Shown piece by piece: positions 1-11,517 of a DNA stretch of 64,000 bases. A program made the translations under genes and the position numbers. This DNA comes from Strigamia acuminata (Eukaryota > Arthropoda > Chilopoda > Geophilomorpha > Linotaeniidae). Positions within the stretch are counted from its first letter, which is position 1. Each line of letters starts with the position of its first letter. The notes under the pieces were generated by a model. That model saw only the letters and a list, made by a program, of their open reading frames with translations, was not told the origin of the DNA and ran no database searches. The stretch covers positions 47,438,581-47,502,580 of the forward strand of contig OX442314.1 in assembly GCA_949358305.1 (NCBI GenBank), given 5' to 3'.

Positions 1-857
1 TTCATATTCCTCGGAACGGGCGGAAATAAGTATTCACCGGTCGCCAATTCGAACGCCACGCACGCCGTACTCCACACGTCCGTATTCGCTCGGTATTCAT
101 TTCCCAAAGTGATCTCGGGACTGCGATAAATTAGTCGCGTTTGAATGGCATCCTTATTGTCGGTATTCACCCAACACGCACGTCCCAGATCGACTAAAGT
201 GACCGCTAGATTGTCCTCACCGTCCGACTTGTTTTGCGGAGACGAGAGGTTGACGTTGACGCCCGCCTTCTCACACATTGCACTTTCCAATTCGAAATCT
301 TTGGTTTCGTCCACGCAAATGTTTTCCGGCTTTACAGCTTTGTGGATAATTTTACAAGTCGTGTGCAGGTAGTCGAGCGCTTCGAGTATCTGCCGCAAGA
401 TGCTTTTGACGATGGGCAGCGGGAGGCTTTTCTTTCCAGAGTCTTTGATCATTTCCTTCAGATTGGGACCGAGGGTTTCGAAGACTAAACAAACGTGTCT
501 TCTGTCGATGAGAAGAGATAAGAGATCCGCGGCGGGAATCGTGAATCTGTCGAGTAGTTGAACGACTTTGTGCGGCTGGGGATCGTCGGAGCGGCATCGT
601 TGCACGCAGTCGTGGAATTGAATCTCGCGTAAAGCGGCGTCAATGCAGTGGTCGGCGCTTCGGACGATTTTCAAGGCGACGAATTGTGAATTTTGTTTGT
701 CCCAGCAGAGCCATACGGTCGAAAAGGCACCGCAGCCGAGTTTCTGAAGCACGAAATACTTGTCGTGATACGTGTTGCCGATTTTTACTTCGAGGTAGCC
801 GTCGTCTCTTCGTGCGAGCTCGCCGTAAATGTTTACGTTTTCCGGTTGCGCCGCCAT
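1..857 (-). CDS. SRPK-like (SR-protein kinase family) kinase, probable pseudokinase; 3' part outside window
   Basis: Family role: SRPKs phosphorylate Arg/Ser-rich splicing factors in cytoplasm and nucleus. A single uninterrupted reading frame runs from the ATG at 857 to the window edge (about 285 codons). Seen: glycine loop GCGAFSTVWLCWD (residues 41-53), the ATP lysine in FVALKIV (K63), HVCLVFETLGPNL, the C-helix/hinge pattern of SRPKs, VDLGRACW (D223 in the DFG position), then IQTRLIYRSPEI and DVWSTACVAFELATGEYLF, all SRPK signatures. Odd: the catalytic loop reads IIHKAVKPEN where SRPKs have IIHTDIKPEN, so the catalytic Asp is Ala174. The spacer between kinase lobes typical of SRPKs cannot be judged because the C-lobe is cut. 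The lack of introns, beside intron-rich neighbours, suggests a retrocopy. It is divergently transcribed from GART. The family call is secure; inactivity is inferred from one residue. Confidence 0.85.
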   Translation of the reverse strand, partial: MAAQPENVNIYGELARRDDGYLEVKIGNTYHDKYFVLQKLGCGAFSTVWLCWDKQNSQFVALKIVRSADHCIDAALREIQFHDCVQRCRSDDPQPHKVVQLLDRFTIPAADLLSLLIDRRHVCLVFETLGPNLKEMIKDSGKKSLPLPIVKSILRQILEALDYLHTTCKIIHKAVKPENICVDETKDFELESAMCEKAGVNVNLSSPQNKSDGEDNLAVTLVDLGRACWVNTDNKDAIQTRLIYRSPEITLGNEYRANTDVWSTACVAFELATGEYLFPPVPRNM

Positions 858-1698
858 TTCAAGCCGATTTCACTGCGATATATGTGTTGGGAAATAAAAT
901 GACACACGTTAGTGTCGGGATCAAATTGATAAGTGTTTTGTTACAAATATTCACAAGGTTTAAACACCAAAAAAAGATTAAACAAAATACACGGATTGGC
1001 TAATCACTAAATCACGCCTCGTGTACGTGATTTCACCATTAGATTGTATCGACGCGCCTTTCCGTCCGCGGTGGTCGATCGTTGCATTGTTGGTCCGTTC
1101 GAAAAATACGAGGAACAATAATAATAATTCCCAAAAAATTTTATTCGTAATAGTAATAGGTACACACAAATAAAACTAATTTCATAAAAGTTTTATCGTC
1201 CTAACCCAAAATCTGCTGCATGAAAACAAGAAAACTAGGTCTGATTACTCAGAACTGAAGTTGAACTTCTGCTACTAAAAAAAGTAGTTCCCTATGATTT
1301 TTAGTCTTTTTCAGTGGAGTAATGATTGAAATGATGTACTACATTTAATGTTACTCTAGAATAAACAGTAATTTCCATTTAAAAAATAAAGTTTTGTGTT
1401 CTTTTTATTTTAAAATGCATGTCTGACTGTTTTCCTCTTTATTCCAAAAACGGTTCATTTTTGCTTCGAAATGTGTTCAAAACTTTGGGTTTTCAGATTT
1501 CTAAATGGTCTTGTGGTGTTCGCCTCGCCACTTTGATCAAACAAGTAACTGTATTGCTGCTTCAAGACCCGGATCGCAGCAGGTTATTTGAAATTTTTTT
1601 CAAATTGTCCGCCAATTTTACCATGCGGTCGCCAGCTACGATCATCAAAAAACGCACCTGTTGAAGAAACCCGAGTCCAATCGAGGCGCTGAGCCAAG

Positions 1699-1724
1699 TG
1701 CGCATGCGCAGATGAAACCACGTG
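1699..1724. promoter_or_regulatory. Candidate promoter sites: NRF1/ewg-type palindrome and E-box
   Basis: The interval 858-1933 separates two divergent start codons and has no convincing coding sequence. It holds the perfect palindrome TGCGCATGCGCA at 1699-1710, which matches the known NRF1/erect-wing consensus, and a CACGTG E-box at 1719-1724. Both sites are common in housekeeping promoters and lie 210-235 bp upstream of the GART ATG. A TTGTTTTAG|A acceptor-like site near 1909 may mark a 5'-UTR intron. The rest of the interval is AT-rich with no recognised feature. Confidence 0.4.
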
Positions 1725-1933
1725 TTAGACTTTCTCCTGACCTTGCTATCTGTGTAAATAGGGTGACTCAAGGAAATCGAGGTCAAAGGTCTATTGACAG
1801 CATCAAGTGGCCACATTTCAAGCGAATCAGACGGTGAGATTGTTGCTGAAAAAACCAAAACCGAATTTTTCCTTTAACTAAAACTGTTACTTGCTTTATT
1901 GTTTTAGACTGGAAATTATTCATCTTTCGCCAC

Positions 1934-4900
1934 ATGGCATCTGTTCTAGTAGTTGGCAGTGGTGGTCGAGAACATGCTATTGTTTGCAAGTTGTGCGAGT
2001 CACAGAATGTGAAAAGCGTGTATGTTTGTCCAGGAAATCCAGGTTGTTATGAAGAAAGCAAAGTTGCTAGTTTTGGTAAGTTTAGTCTCACATTAACATT
2101 TACTCACAACATACCAGGCTTGTTTCCCGACGTCATTTTTAAAACATCCCGCAACACGATACTGGATTGCCGGTATGCAATTTCAAAGTCTCAAAATTCA
2201 CAAAACATATTATTTTTCAGCTTTTTGGGGACATTTAGATACTATTTTAGACACTTAGGTAACATATTTATAACGTTTCGGTCATTTTTCGTGACCAAAA
2301 CGTAACCAAAGTGCACGAAAAATCATTAAAGTGCCAAAAACGTGACCGAAATGTCACCAAAAAGCTGTTTTGGGATTTTTGCGAATCTTAGCGCTATTGT
2401 TTTCATACCCGACAAGCCTATAACAATAAAAAATTTATTTTATTACGCAATAATAATAATTTTTTCTTTTGTTTCAGATGCAAACATCAATAATAGTAAT
2501 GAAATTATAAACTTATGTGACAAATATCAAATTGATTTAGTCGTTGTTGGACCAGAACAACCGCTTGCGAATGGTAGATAAAAATGTGGAATATCGAGTT
2601 TAACTATTTAATTTTGCATTATTTCAGGTCTAGTGGATGATTTAAAAACAAATGGGATCAAATGTTTTGGGCCAAGTAAAAATGCCGCTCAATTGGAATC
2701 GAGTAAACATTTTGCAAAGCAGTTTATGCAACGCCACAACATCCCAACAGCTCAATGGCAAAGTTTCACAGACTACGAAACAGCGAAGACGCACATTCTA
2801 CAGTAAAAGAATATTCAAAATCAAATAGTTTGAAATTTAATTGTCTTTTTGATTGTGTTTAGATGTTCCTACGATGCCCATGTAATTAAAGCCAGTGGTT
2901 TAGCTGCTGGCAAAGGAGTTATAGTTGCAGCTACAAACGACGAAGCAATTGCCGCAGCGGATTTAATTTTAAGGAAAAAGTCATTCGGAGAGGCCGGCGA
3001 AACAATTATAATTGAAGAACGTTTGGAAGGCGAAGAATTTTCTGTAGGTTGCAATTACAATTTGCTAAATATTTTGCTAATTTTGAATTTCTAGTTTCTT
3101 GCATTTTCTGATGGACGCCAAATTTCTCTGATGCCGGTTGCTCAAGACCATAAGAGATTGCTTGATGACGACAGAGGGCCTAACACCGGTGGAATGGGTG
3201 CTTATACACCTTGTCCTCAGGTATATGACAATTGAGTGACCGTAAAGTAAATCATTCAATGTGGCGCTAGGGTTTCTCAACCGGTATTTTTTAAGAAAAT
3301 ACTGAATACCAAATACCGTCTTTAGTTCGGCATTTTTTTAACATAAAAATGTGAATTTTTCATTTATTATGCGTAAAAATTAGAAATTACGTAATCGATT
3401 TTTTCCCACATAAAAATAAGAATTTTTTGATATTTTAGCTTAAAATGTCAATTTTTCGATTTTTATACGTAAAAATTAGAATTTGATCGTTTTTTTTTCC
3501 ACATAAAAATGAGAATATATCGATTTTGTAACTTAGAAATGAGAATTCATCGAATTTCTTAACTTAAAACTCTTATAAACTCTCAATTTATCAATTTTTT
3601 TAAAAAACATTCAATCTTAACGGGGTGGCGGATGTATCGCGAAAAAAGAAATCGCGAAAAGAAGGAATCGCGAAAATCGGGATTTGTTTTTTTATACGGA
3701 AGTAGGCGCGAAAAAAGGAATCGCGAAAGAAAAAATCGCGAAAAAAGAAATCGCGAATCAAACTTTAGCGAAATGTTACAAAAAATTCGAAAAAAGAAAA
3801 CGCGAAATTAAGAAAACGCGAAATTGGAAAAAAATGGAAAAAATGAAAAAAATGGAAAAAATGAAAAAAATTGAAAAAATCGAAAAATTGCAAAAAATTG
3901 AAACTATTTATTTAACTTATTAACAAAATGAAACAAAGAACGAACAGAAAAACTTTACAGTGTTGCCGAAGCTCGGCCACGTCCTCGCCCACGCCCTTTT
4001 TTAAATTTAAGGAAGTTGGTGTTTGTGGCCGGAAATTTGTCTTCGGAAATGGTATGACAAGTTTCGTAAAATACTTTAATAGAACGCGGGTGTCATATTG
4101 ACAGAACTTTGATTTTATCACAATGTTTTTGTGTTCTTGATCAATTTAGATGTTTATTTTAGTCGTTTTGTTCAATTCAGGTATTTATTTTAGTCGTTTC
4201 GTTGACTCGATTATTTGCTGTTTGTGATGTTTGTGTTTTTTCGCGATTTTTCGCGATTTGTTTTATTCGCGATTGGTTTTATTCGCGATTTTTCGCGATT
4301 TATTTATTTCGCGATTGCTTTTTTCGCGATTTTTCGCGATTTGTTTATTTCGCGATTGCTTTTTTCGCGATTTTTCGCGATTTGTTTATTTCGCGATTGC
4401 TTTTTTCGCGCGTGTCCAATTAGCGCCAGTTTGAGTTCGCGCCAGTGAGAGTTTGCGCTAACACGATTCGCGATTTCACAAGTAGCGATTTCAAATGTCG
4501 CTTTTTTTGGGATTCGCGATTTCTTTTTTCGCGATATATCATGCGCCTCAATTTTAACTACCTTAACAATTTCTAAAACCAACACCTGATAACATAACAA
4601 CCCCACATTCATCAAACTCCTACAACCCATTTAAAATAATATTTAAAAAAAAATAAACCAAAATTACCATTAAAACATTACAATTAAAATAAAAAATATT
4701 TAACATTGCAGCTATTTTATTTTACTTTATTACCGAAAAATACCAGTTTACCGGTTTTTTGAACATTGAGTACCGAAATACCCTTTTTACCAAAAGTCCC
4801 AATTTGGAGAAACCCTAAATGTGACTAATAATTAATTTTTAAATATTTTAATGTTTTAGATAAGTGAAAGCCAAGTGAATTACATAAAAACTGAAATTAT

Positions 4901-7900
4901 TCAGAAAACTATTGATGGTATGCGAGAAGAAAATGAGCCTTTTGTTGGGATTTTGTATGTCGGCATAATGGTGACAGCTGATGGACCTAAAGTGCTGGAA
5001 TATAACTGTAGATTCGGTGATCCTGAAGCTGAAGTTTGTTGTTTTTATTAATTGAAATATGAAAATTTTGTAAATCAATGCAATTACATTTATTTCTAGG
5101 TTTTACTTTCACTTTTAAAGAGTGATTTGTATCTGACATTACGAGCTTGTGTTGATGGAAACTTGGAACTAGTGCTCCCACAATGGCACATTAATACCTA
5201 CAGTGTTGGTGTTGTTCTGGCGAGTCAAGAATATCCAATATCAAGTGGGAAAAATCAATTAATTGAAGGTAAAGTGATTTTAATCGACGAAGTAAATGAA
5301 AATAATTTTTTTTCTTGTTTGTGGTTTGCATTTAGGTATTGAGAATGTTTCCAATCTTGGAAATGTGCACGTGTTTCACGCAGGAACTAGAAGAACGGAA
5401 AACAAGTTGTTTACTAACGGTGGACGTGTACTTGTCGTTGTCGCCAGCGCATCTTCTTTAACCGGTGCAGCAGTTTCCGCTCAGGCGGCTGCGAAGAAAA
5501 TAACATTTGCAGGAAAACAACACAGATCTGACATTGCATTTAAAGGAATATTCAGGTATTTATTGCCAAAAATTGTAAAATTATACTTTTGTTGAACTCA
5601 AAAAGGCCCCCAAATCCCATTGGTCAAGCCATTTTAGTGGTTTAGTGATCCAAAAAAAATAGAACCAAACACCAGAATTGCATTACAATGTACAGGCATT
5701 GCAAAATTTAAAAATTATGTGCTTTCCAGACAAAGCAACCACTAAACAGAATAAACATGAGTTTTACATGTGCATAAAACTAAGGTGCTCACAAAAATAT
5801 TATCACGGTGTTAAAATTTACCAAATTGTTGTGTTGGCAATGATAATGACGAGGAATTACAATGAAATCATGTTTATTATTAAATAATATTTTTATTTAC
5901 ACTGCTACGCAGTAATATTTTACTGAAATATTGAAATTTCTGGCATTTGTAGATTTTTACTTGCACAAAATTATTATCACGCATTGTGAAAATTGCAGAT
6001 TTATACATTTTTAATACCCTGTGATACCTCCCTTATGTTCAATTAGTCTATCTATACATTCAATCTTTCATCCCATCAATTAGTTTTGAAAGAACCATTT
6101 GATCAATTTCTTCCCACCAATGTTGCCTTGAATACATGGATGGGAGCATTACCTGTTGAAAGATGGCCTTTTGTCCAGCAATTCTTATCATCCAGGGCTT
6201 TAAATGGGAATTAAACACATCTTAATACGTACCAGAATACATCCTACCAGAAATAAAGGCAAGGGGGGTCTTTCTCTTACAGCGGAATGCACCCCAAAAC
6301 TTAACATTTCCACACTAAAATTTTAATGAAATTTTAATTTATTGCAGGTGCACATACGTTCGTGAACACGTGCACATGGTGCACAGTACCTTTTCCAACT
6401 CTTTTAAACATGCAATAAATTAAATTTTTATTTAAATTTTAGTGTTTTTAATTTTTTTTCTAATTTGTTTCATTAGAAAATCGGCATTTTTGGTTTTTGT
6501 CCGGACTACACAGCGATTTTTCCCTATACGGGACGCATCGCTTAGTCCGGATTCCGGAAGGGGGAGCTGTCCGGACCACAGAGCAAATTTAGCATTGCTC
6601 CTTATTGGTTGGGTCCGGGCCCAGGCAAACTTGTCCGGACCACATAGCTGTCCGGTCGGTACTATGTCCGGGCTACGCAGCCTACACTGTAGTAGTAATG
6701 AGGGTCGACCAATGGGATTTGGGGGCCTTTTTGAGTTCAACAAGAGTATAACCGTAAAATTCAGCTAATAATTATAATATTAATGTTTCTAGCCAAGTGA
6801 CGGATAAAAGCTTAACATACGCTAGTGCTGGTGTTGATATTGACAAAGGAGATCAATTTGTCGAAGCCATAAAATCTTCGGTTGCTGAAACACATCGAAA
6901 AGGAGTTTTGGGTTCTATTGGTGGATTTGGCGGTTGCTTTAATCTAAAAGCAGTTGAGAAATTTCAAAATCCGATACTCGTGGCTGGCTCAGACGGAGTT
7001 GGCACTAAATTAAATGTAATTTATTGAAAATAATTTTCCATGCAATATTTTAGTAAAACTGACGTTTATTGTTTTTTAGATTGCTCAAGATGTTGATCAA
7101 CATAAGTCAATTGGAATTGACTTAGTAGCAATGTGTGTTAATGATATTTTAACACACGGCGCAGAACCATTGTTTTTTTTAGATTATTTTGCTTGTAGTC
7201 ATTTGGTGATGGAAATGGCTAAAGATGTGGTAGAAGGAATAGCAAAAGGTTGCACAGAAGCCGGTTGTGCACTGGTGGGAGGCGAGACGGCTGAAATGCC
7301 TGGAATGTATAAAAATGACCACTATGACATAGCCGGGTTTGCAGTTGGTGTTGTCGAGCAAACTCACCTGCTACCAAAAAGGGATATTTCACCTGATGAT
7401 GTCATCATTGGTTTGGCGTCATCTGGAGTTCACAGCAATGGGTTTAGTTTGATAAGGAAAATTATGACTGGTCAAGGAATGGAGTTGAATTCACCGGCAC
7501 CTTTTAATATTCAAACAAGCTTAGGTGAATAAAACATTTTAGCCATTTCAATTACCGGTACAGTATGTATAATTTTCTATTTTTTTACGGGGGTTTAGCG
7601 GAAGAACTCTTAAAACCTACCAAGATATACGTAAAATGTATGTTGCCACTTCTGGAAAAGAAATTGATCAGAGCAGCTGCACATATTACCGGTGGAGGAT
7701 TAACTGGGAATTTACCACGAATATTACCTGAAAACATGACGGCCATTTTAGATGCAAATAAGTGGGACATACCGTCTGTTTTCGGATGGTTGGCTGTGAA
7801 TGGTAAGACATGCTATGAGAGGCCATCCATAAATTACTTACCATAATGCTAATTTTTGAAATTTTAAACCCCCCTTTCCCCTGTAACAAAGTCATAACAA

Positions 7901-9964
7901 ATACACAAACCCCCCTAGAAAATTACGTTACTAAACTAACCATCCCCCAATTTTTGATATATGGTAATTTTCAATTTTTTTTTTAAAAAAATGACTTTTT
8001 AATATTTTATACATTTTCACACTTACATTTATGTTAATAATTGTTAAAATGAATATTTTGACTTTAAACTTCATCTTCCCAAGGGAAAAAAAGAATAATA
8101 AATCATGAAGAAATTATTTAATTAAAATTTTCAAATTTTCAATAAGGTACGTAACTTATTGCGAACCCTCCTCCCCCATCGTAACAACCCGTAACAAAAT
8201 TTGAAACCCCCTCCCCCTAACTGAATTCTGTATAAATATAAATAAATTAAAATATGCTTCATTTTTAGGGGTATCGGAAACAGAAATGTTGAAAACTTTT
8301 AACTGCGGCATTGGAATGGCTCTGGTTGTCCACAAGGATGATGTAAATGAGGTTTTAGATAGTTTGCATGTTTTCAAACAACAAGCATGGGTCATTGGAC
8401 ATATTCTTGTTCGAGGTAAGTCTAAAATTTTCTAGTAAATAGAGAGTTTGCGGCAGGTACATTTCCCTTACAATTATGACATTTTCTACACGATATTTAG
8501 TGTAAGGTAAAAGTATTAAAGTTTGGTTTGCGGTTGAAGTTTCATGTTATAGTTATAAAATTAGATTTAACCTTATACATGTCACGTGATTACCGAAACT
8601 AGTATTGTCTTGTTCGCATAAAAAGAGATAATTCTTGTTTTTAAATGTTTTAATACAATGCTGCAACTTTATTATTGTGAATTTAAATGAATTCAAAGCA
8701 GAAACAATTAGATAAACCGTGAATGAAGCGGAGGATTCAAAATGGCGGCGAAAGAGGTAATTGATAATCCAAGTTTTTGGTCTGTGATGTAAATAGTGGA
8801 AAACTACCGGATTGGCTACGATATTTTCAGAAATAGTGTAAGCTCCGGTGGAGTTATAAGTTTTCCACTATACTTATAGGCATGATGGGGGTTTTTATAA
8901 GGGAAAAATACCTGTCGCAAACTCTCTAATACCAAACCACACATTAGGCATTACCATACCACTGTATAATTAAAACAATTTTCAGGTATCATTACAGAGA
9001 AAGTTGTTGTTCTAAACACAAAAGCGGCATTGCTAAGATCTCTCATAAGTAGTGACGTTGACCCAAATTCAATAACAAAGATTGGATTAGGAAAAAGAAG
9101 AGTTGCTGTTCTGATATCCGGAACAGGAACAAACCTACAGGCTTTAATAAATTCCACCAACAGCCCGTTCAGTTCCAGTACAATTGTTTTGGTCATTTCC
9201 AACATACCCGGTGTCAAAGGACTGGAAATCGCTCAGAAATTCAATATCCCCACACGAGTAATTTCTGTTTATAAACCGATTTATTTAATTCGTACGAATT
9301 TGTTCACGTATTTCAGGTCATTTCGCACAAAGAGTTCCAAACTCGTCTTGCTTTTGACCAGGCCGTCAACAAAGTGTTAATTGCAAATGAAATTGAAATT
9401 GTTTGCCTCGCCGGATTTATGAGAATTCTAACTGGTATAAATTTCCTTAACTGTTAAAACTAAACCGCAAGAATTAAATCTGTTGTAATTTAGGGGAATT
9501 TGTTCGAATATGGCGAGGAAGATTGCTCAATATTCACCCATCTTTATTGCCATCATTTCCAGGACTAAATGCTCATAAGCAAGCATTAGAAGCAGGCGTA
9601 CGCTTTACTGGTTGCACAGTTCATTTCGTAGTGGTAAGTACTTTAATAGAAAACTCCCAGAATTTGCGCACGATAGGCAGAACAACTTTGCAGAAGGCCA
9701 ATTCTAAACCGTGCAAATCGAGGGATTGCTGTGTATTTTACTTACTTGTTGTACTGTAAATATTAGGAACAAGTAGATGCTGGTGGAATAATTGCTCAAG
9801 AAGTAGTTCCAGTGCTTCCATTTGATAACGAGGAAAGTTTAGCCGAGCGTGTAAAATTAGCCGAACACCGAGTGTATTCAAAAGCCTTGGATTTATTGAG
9901 TAGAAGACAAGTCAGACTTTCAGATGACAATAAAGTGGTTGTGAGGAATTTATTGTCAATCTAA
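1934..9964 (+). CDS. GART: Trifunctional purine biosynthesis protein (GARS-AIRS-GARTF), 16 exons, complete
   Basis: Catalyses three steps of cytosolic IMP synthesis: GAR synthetase, AIR synthetase and GAR formyltransferase. Exons from GT-AG sites: 1934-2075, 2478-2573, 2628-2802, 2863-3043, 3095-3220, 4860-5033, 5100-5268, 5336-5555, 6793-7015, 7080-7524, 7599-7802, 8269-8415, 8986-9257, 9317-9434, 9494-9633, 9767-9964. They total 3030 nt, i.e. 1009 aa plus stop, nearly the length of human GART (1010). GARS (about 1-430) starts with [13 protein letters not shown] and has the ATP-grasp stretches [10 protein letters not shown] and [14 protein letters not shown] (about 432-800) has [21 protein letters not shown] and [16 protein letters not shown] (about 804-1009) has [11 protein letters not shown], the catalytic [17 protein letters not shown] (Asn, His) and [10 protein letters not shown] (Asp). 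There is one AIRS copy, unlike dipteran ade3, where AIRS is duplicated. Introns 1, 5, 8 and 12 carry transposon relics. Confidence 0.95.
2218..2367. mobile_element. MITE in GART intron 1
   Basis: A 150-bp segment whose ends are inverted repeats: CAGCTTTTTGGGGACATTT at 2218 and its near-perfect reverse complement ending at 2367. A second internal inverted pair (CGTTTCGGTCATTTTTCGTG near 2274) makes almost the whole segment a foldback. There is no coding capacity. The target duplication is not clear and the superfamily is unassigned. Confidence 0.6.
3268..4817. mobile_element. Non-autonomous hAT-like element in GART intron 5
   Basis: The ends are TAGGGTTTCTC (3268) and its reverse complement GAGAAACCCTA (ending 4817). 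Flanks AATGTGGC (3258-3265) and AATGTGAC (4818-4825) look like an 8-bp target duplication with one mismatch and two extra bases, as expected for hAT. The inside has no transposase. It is AT-rich and holds two arrays of a TCGCGAAA-type repeat (see separate entry). Subterminal ACCGGTATT and ACCGAAATACC motifs recur at both ends. Confidence 0.6.
3637..4418. repeat. Inverted arrays of TCGCGAAA-type simple repeat
   Basis: The left array (about 3637-3790) repeats ATCGCGAAAA. The right array (about 4229-4418) repeats the complement, TTTTTCGCGATTTG and variants. The arrays face each other across about 450 bp and could pair as a long imperfect hairpin in the pre-mRNA of GART intron 5. Open frames here translate into repetitive hydrophobic peptides and are artefacts of the repeat. 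Confidence 0.8.
5581..6751 (-). mobile_element. Degenerate Tc1/mariner-like transposon in GART intron 8
   Basis: A 1171-bp segment with long inverted ends. TTATACT(T/C)TTGTTGAACTC continues into about 35 bp that match perfectly between 5591 and 6742. On the minus strand, roughly 6310 to 6080, interrupted frames read like the catalytic core of Tc1-type transposases (a VKFWGAF / FISGRMYS / HLKPWM pattern). Many stops make it a pseudogene. Superfamily assignment rests on this weak protein similarity. Confidence 0.55.
8440..8928. mobile_element. MITE in GART intron 12
   Basis: A 489-bp segment ended by TAGAGAGTTTGCGGCAGGTA (8440) and the reverse complement of TAGAGAGTTTGCGACAGGTA (ending 8928), which is one mismatch in 20. 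There is no open frame of note and the target duplication is not resolved. The remaining parts of introns 11 and 12 are AT-rich, with runs of C that show nothing I recognise. Confidence 0.6.
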
Positions 9965-10167
9965 AGAAGGAAATCTTCTTTCATTTGCAAAAAGAAGGAC
10001 GGACTTCAAGAATACTTCATCGGTATTGAATTTTTACATATTGATTGGATTAAAAAATGTTAGATTTCTAAAAACTGGTGACATTTCTTATTATACTCTT
10101 TACACGTTATTGTAGCGTACTACTTAATTTGTTGACAGTTTGTCTGATATTAGAAATATGTTTTCTT

Positions 10168-10173
10168 AATAAA
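10168..10173 (+). terminator. Candidate GART poly(A) signal AATAAA
   Basis: The canonical AATAAA hexamer lies 204 nt after the GART stop codon. No other AATAAA is closer. Confidence 0.5.
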
Positions 10174-10184
10174 AAGGATAAAAC

Positions 10185-10560
10185 TCTTTATTAGTTGGAA
10201 GTTGGTAGAAAAGTCTGTCACTTTACCAGAAAAACTGAAAGTGCTGACAATGCATCTAAATCTAATGATGGTAAAGTATTAACGTTGGGTGGGGCAATTT
10301 TTCGGTGACCTAAAATTTGACTTCGGGATGTTCCTTCAAAGTCATTGGAAAATTATCTTGGAAACCGATAGAGAGAGACAGAAATTTCCAATTGTAAACT
10401 TGTAGAGCAACATTTATTTAGTCTAAAAATAACTACTACTCAAATCTTTTGTACTAAATTTTTTTAAGAAAATGGCCAAAATTGAAAAGTGTCAAAACGT
10501 GCTGATACTGCTGATTAGATGTAAAATGACCAAAAACATCGATTCCCCCGGTTGAAATAT
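10185..10560. repeat. Dispersed repeat, copy 1 (related to 12692-13390)
   Basis: From about 10185 to 10560 the sequence closely matches 12700-13085. Shared stretches include AAAGTGCTGACAATGCATCT, TTGACTTCGGGATGTTCCTT and ATCTTGGAAACCGATAGAGA. This copy lacks the recognisable ends seen in copy 2, so it is a truncated member. The rest of 10561-10930 holds nothing I can assign. Confidence 0.7.
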
Positions 10561-10930
10561 TCATTTTGTACTTTCATTGCCCATCTAGCCAGTCGTCCAG
10601 ACGGATTTTCACATGAAATCTGGGATTTGTTCATTTAGTTGACGGTTGTTTAGTCGACTATGTTCATTAGGCGACGTTGTTTTGTCGACGTGTTAAATGT
10701 TGGATCATTTTCACGTACGTTTCACGTACGTTTAGTTAAGGCATCACTTTGTCGACAAATGTTTAGTCGACGTAATATTTTTTCGCCCACATACCAAAAT
10801 TTCAACATTGGTAATCGATTTACTTTAACTCATTTCCTATCTACTCGACACGTTCATGAACTAATGAACTATAGTTCGTGTTCGATACAGTACTGGACTG
10901 GCCCGGCAAGATAATCGGGAACGGGAATTG

Positions 10931-11156
10931 ACTTTATTTATTTATAATTTACTTTATTTAGTTATAATTTACTTTATTTAGTTATAATTTACTTTATTTA
11001 TTTATAATTTACTTTATTTAGTTATAATTTACTTTATTTATTTATAATTTACTTTATTTATTTATAATTTACTTTATTTATTTATCATTTACTTTATTTA
11101 TTTATAATTTACTTTATTTATTTAAAAAAAACTTTATTTATTTATAATTTACTATT
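10931..11156 (+). repeat. AT-rich minisatellite, 20-bp unit
   Basis: About eleven tandem copies of ACTTTATTTATTTATAATTT. Variants have GTTATAATTT in place of TTTATAATTT, and one unit has decayed to TTTAAAAAAA. Confidence 0.9.
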
Positions 11157-11195
11157 TATTAATTTACTACATTATCTGTATAATTGAGTTACACG

Positions 11196-11400
11196 GTGCG
11201 TCTCGGGCGCATGTCAACACATACAGACTATAATTACCTGCTTACATATTCCATTAACGTGACTTGCGCCTGTGTCAACACATACAGACTATAATTATCT
11301 GCCTACATATTCCATTAACGTGACTTGCACCCGAGTCAACACAAACAAAATATAATTACCTGACTATTTATTCCATTGACGCGTCTCGCGCCCATGCACT
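11196..11400 (+). repeat. 61-bp tandem repeat, about 3.3 copies
   Basis: GTCAACACA recurs at 11213, 11274 and 11335, exactly 61 bp apart. It is followed by a conserved ATATAATTACCTGC.TACATATTCCATT...GTGACTTGCGCC body. It directly follows the 20-bp minisatellite and ends about 120 bp before the gene A start codon, so it lies in the gene A promoter region. Confidence 0.85.
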
Positions 11401-11517
11401 ATTGAAACTTGTAGGCACACGCAAACTGTAGGCCAAGTAAATTAGAACAAACAGAGAGTTTTCAACTTTTTAAACTAGAAATTTCAAGTTTCTTAAAGTA
11501 CCACAATAAGGATTGCA

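Noticed and set aside
4202-4448. Overlapping hydrophobic frames resembling membrane proteins
   Set aside because: All three frames are translations of the TTTTTCGCGATTTG repeat array.
10931-11400. CRISPR-like array of regularly spaced repeats
   Set aside because: The context is eukaryotic. Units are contiguous minisatellite copies without unique spacers.
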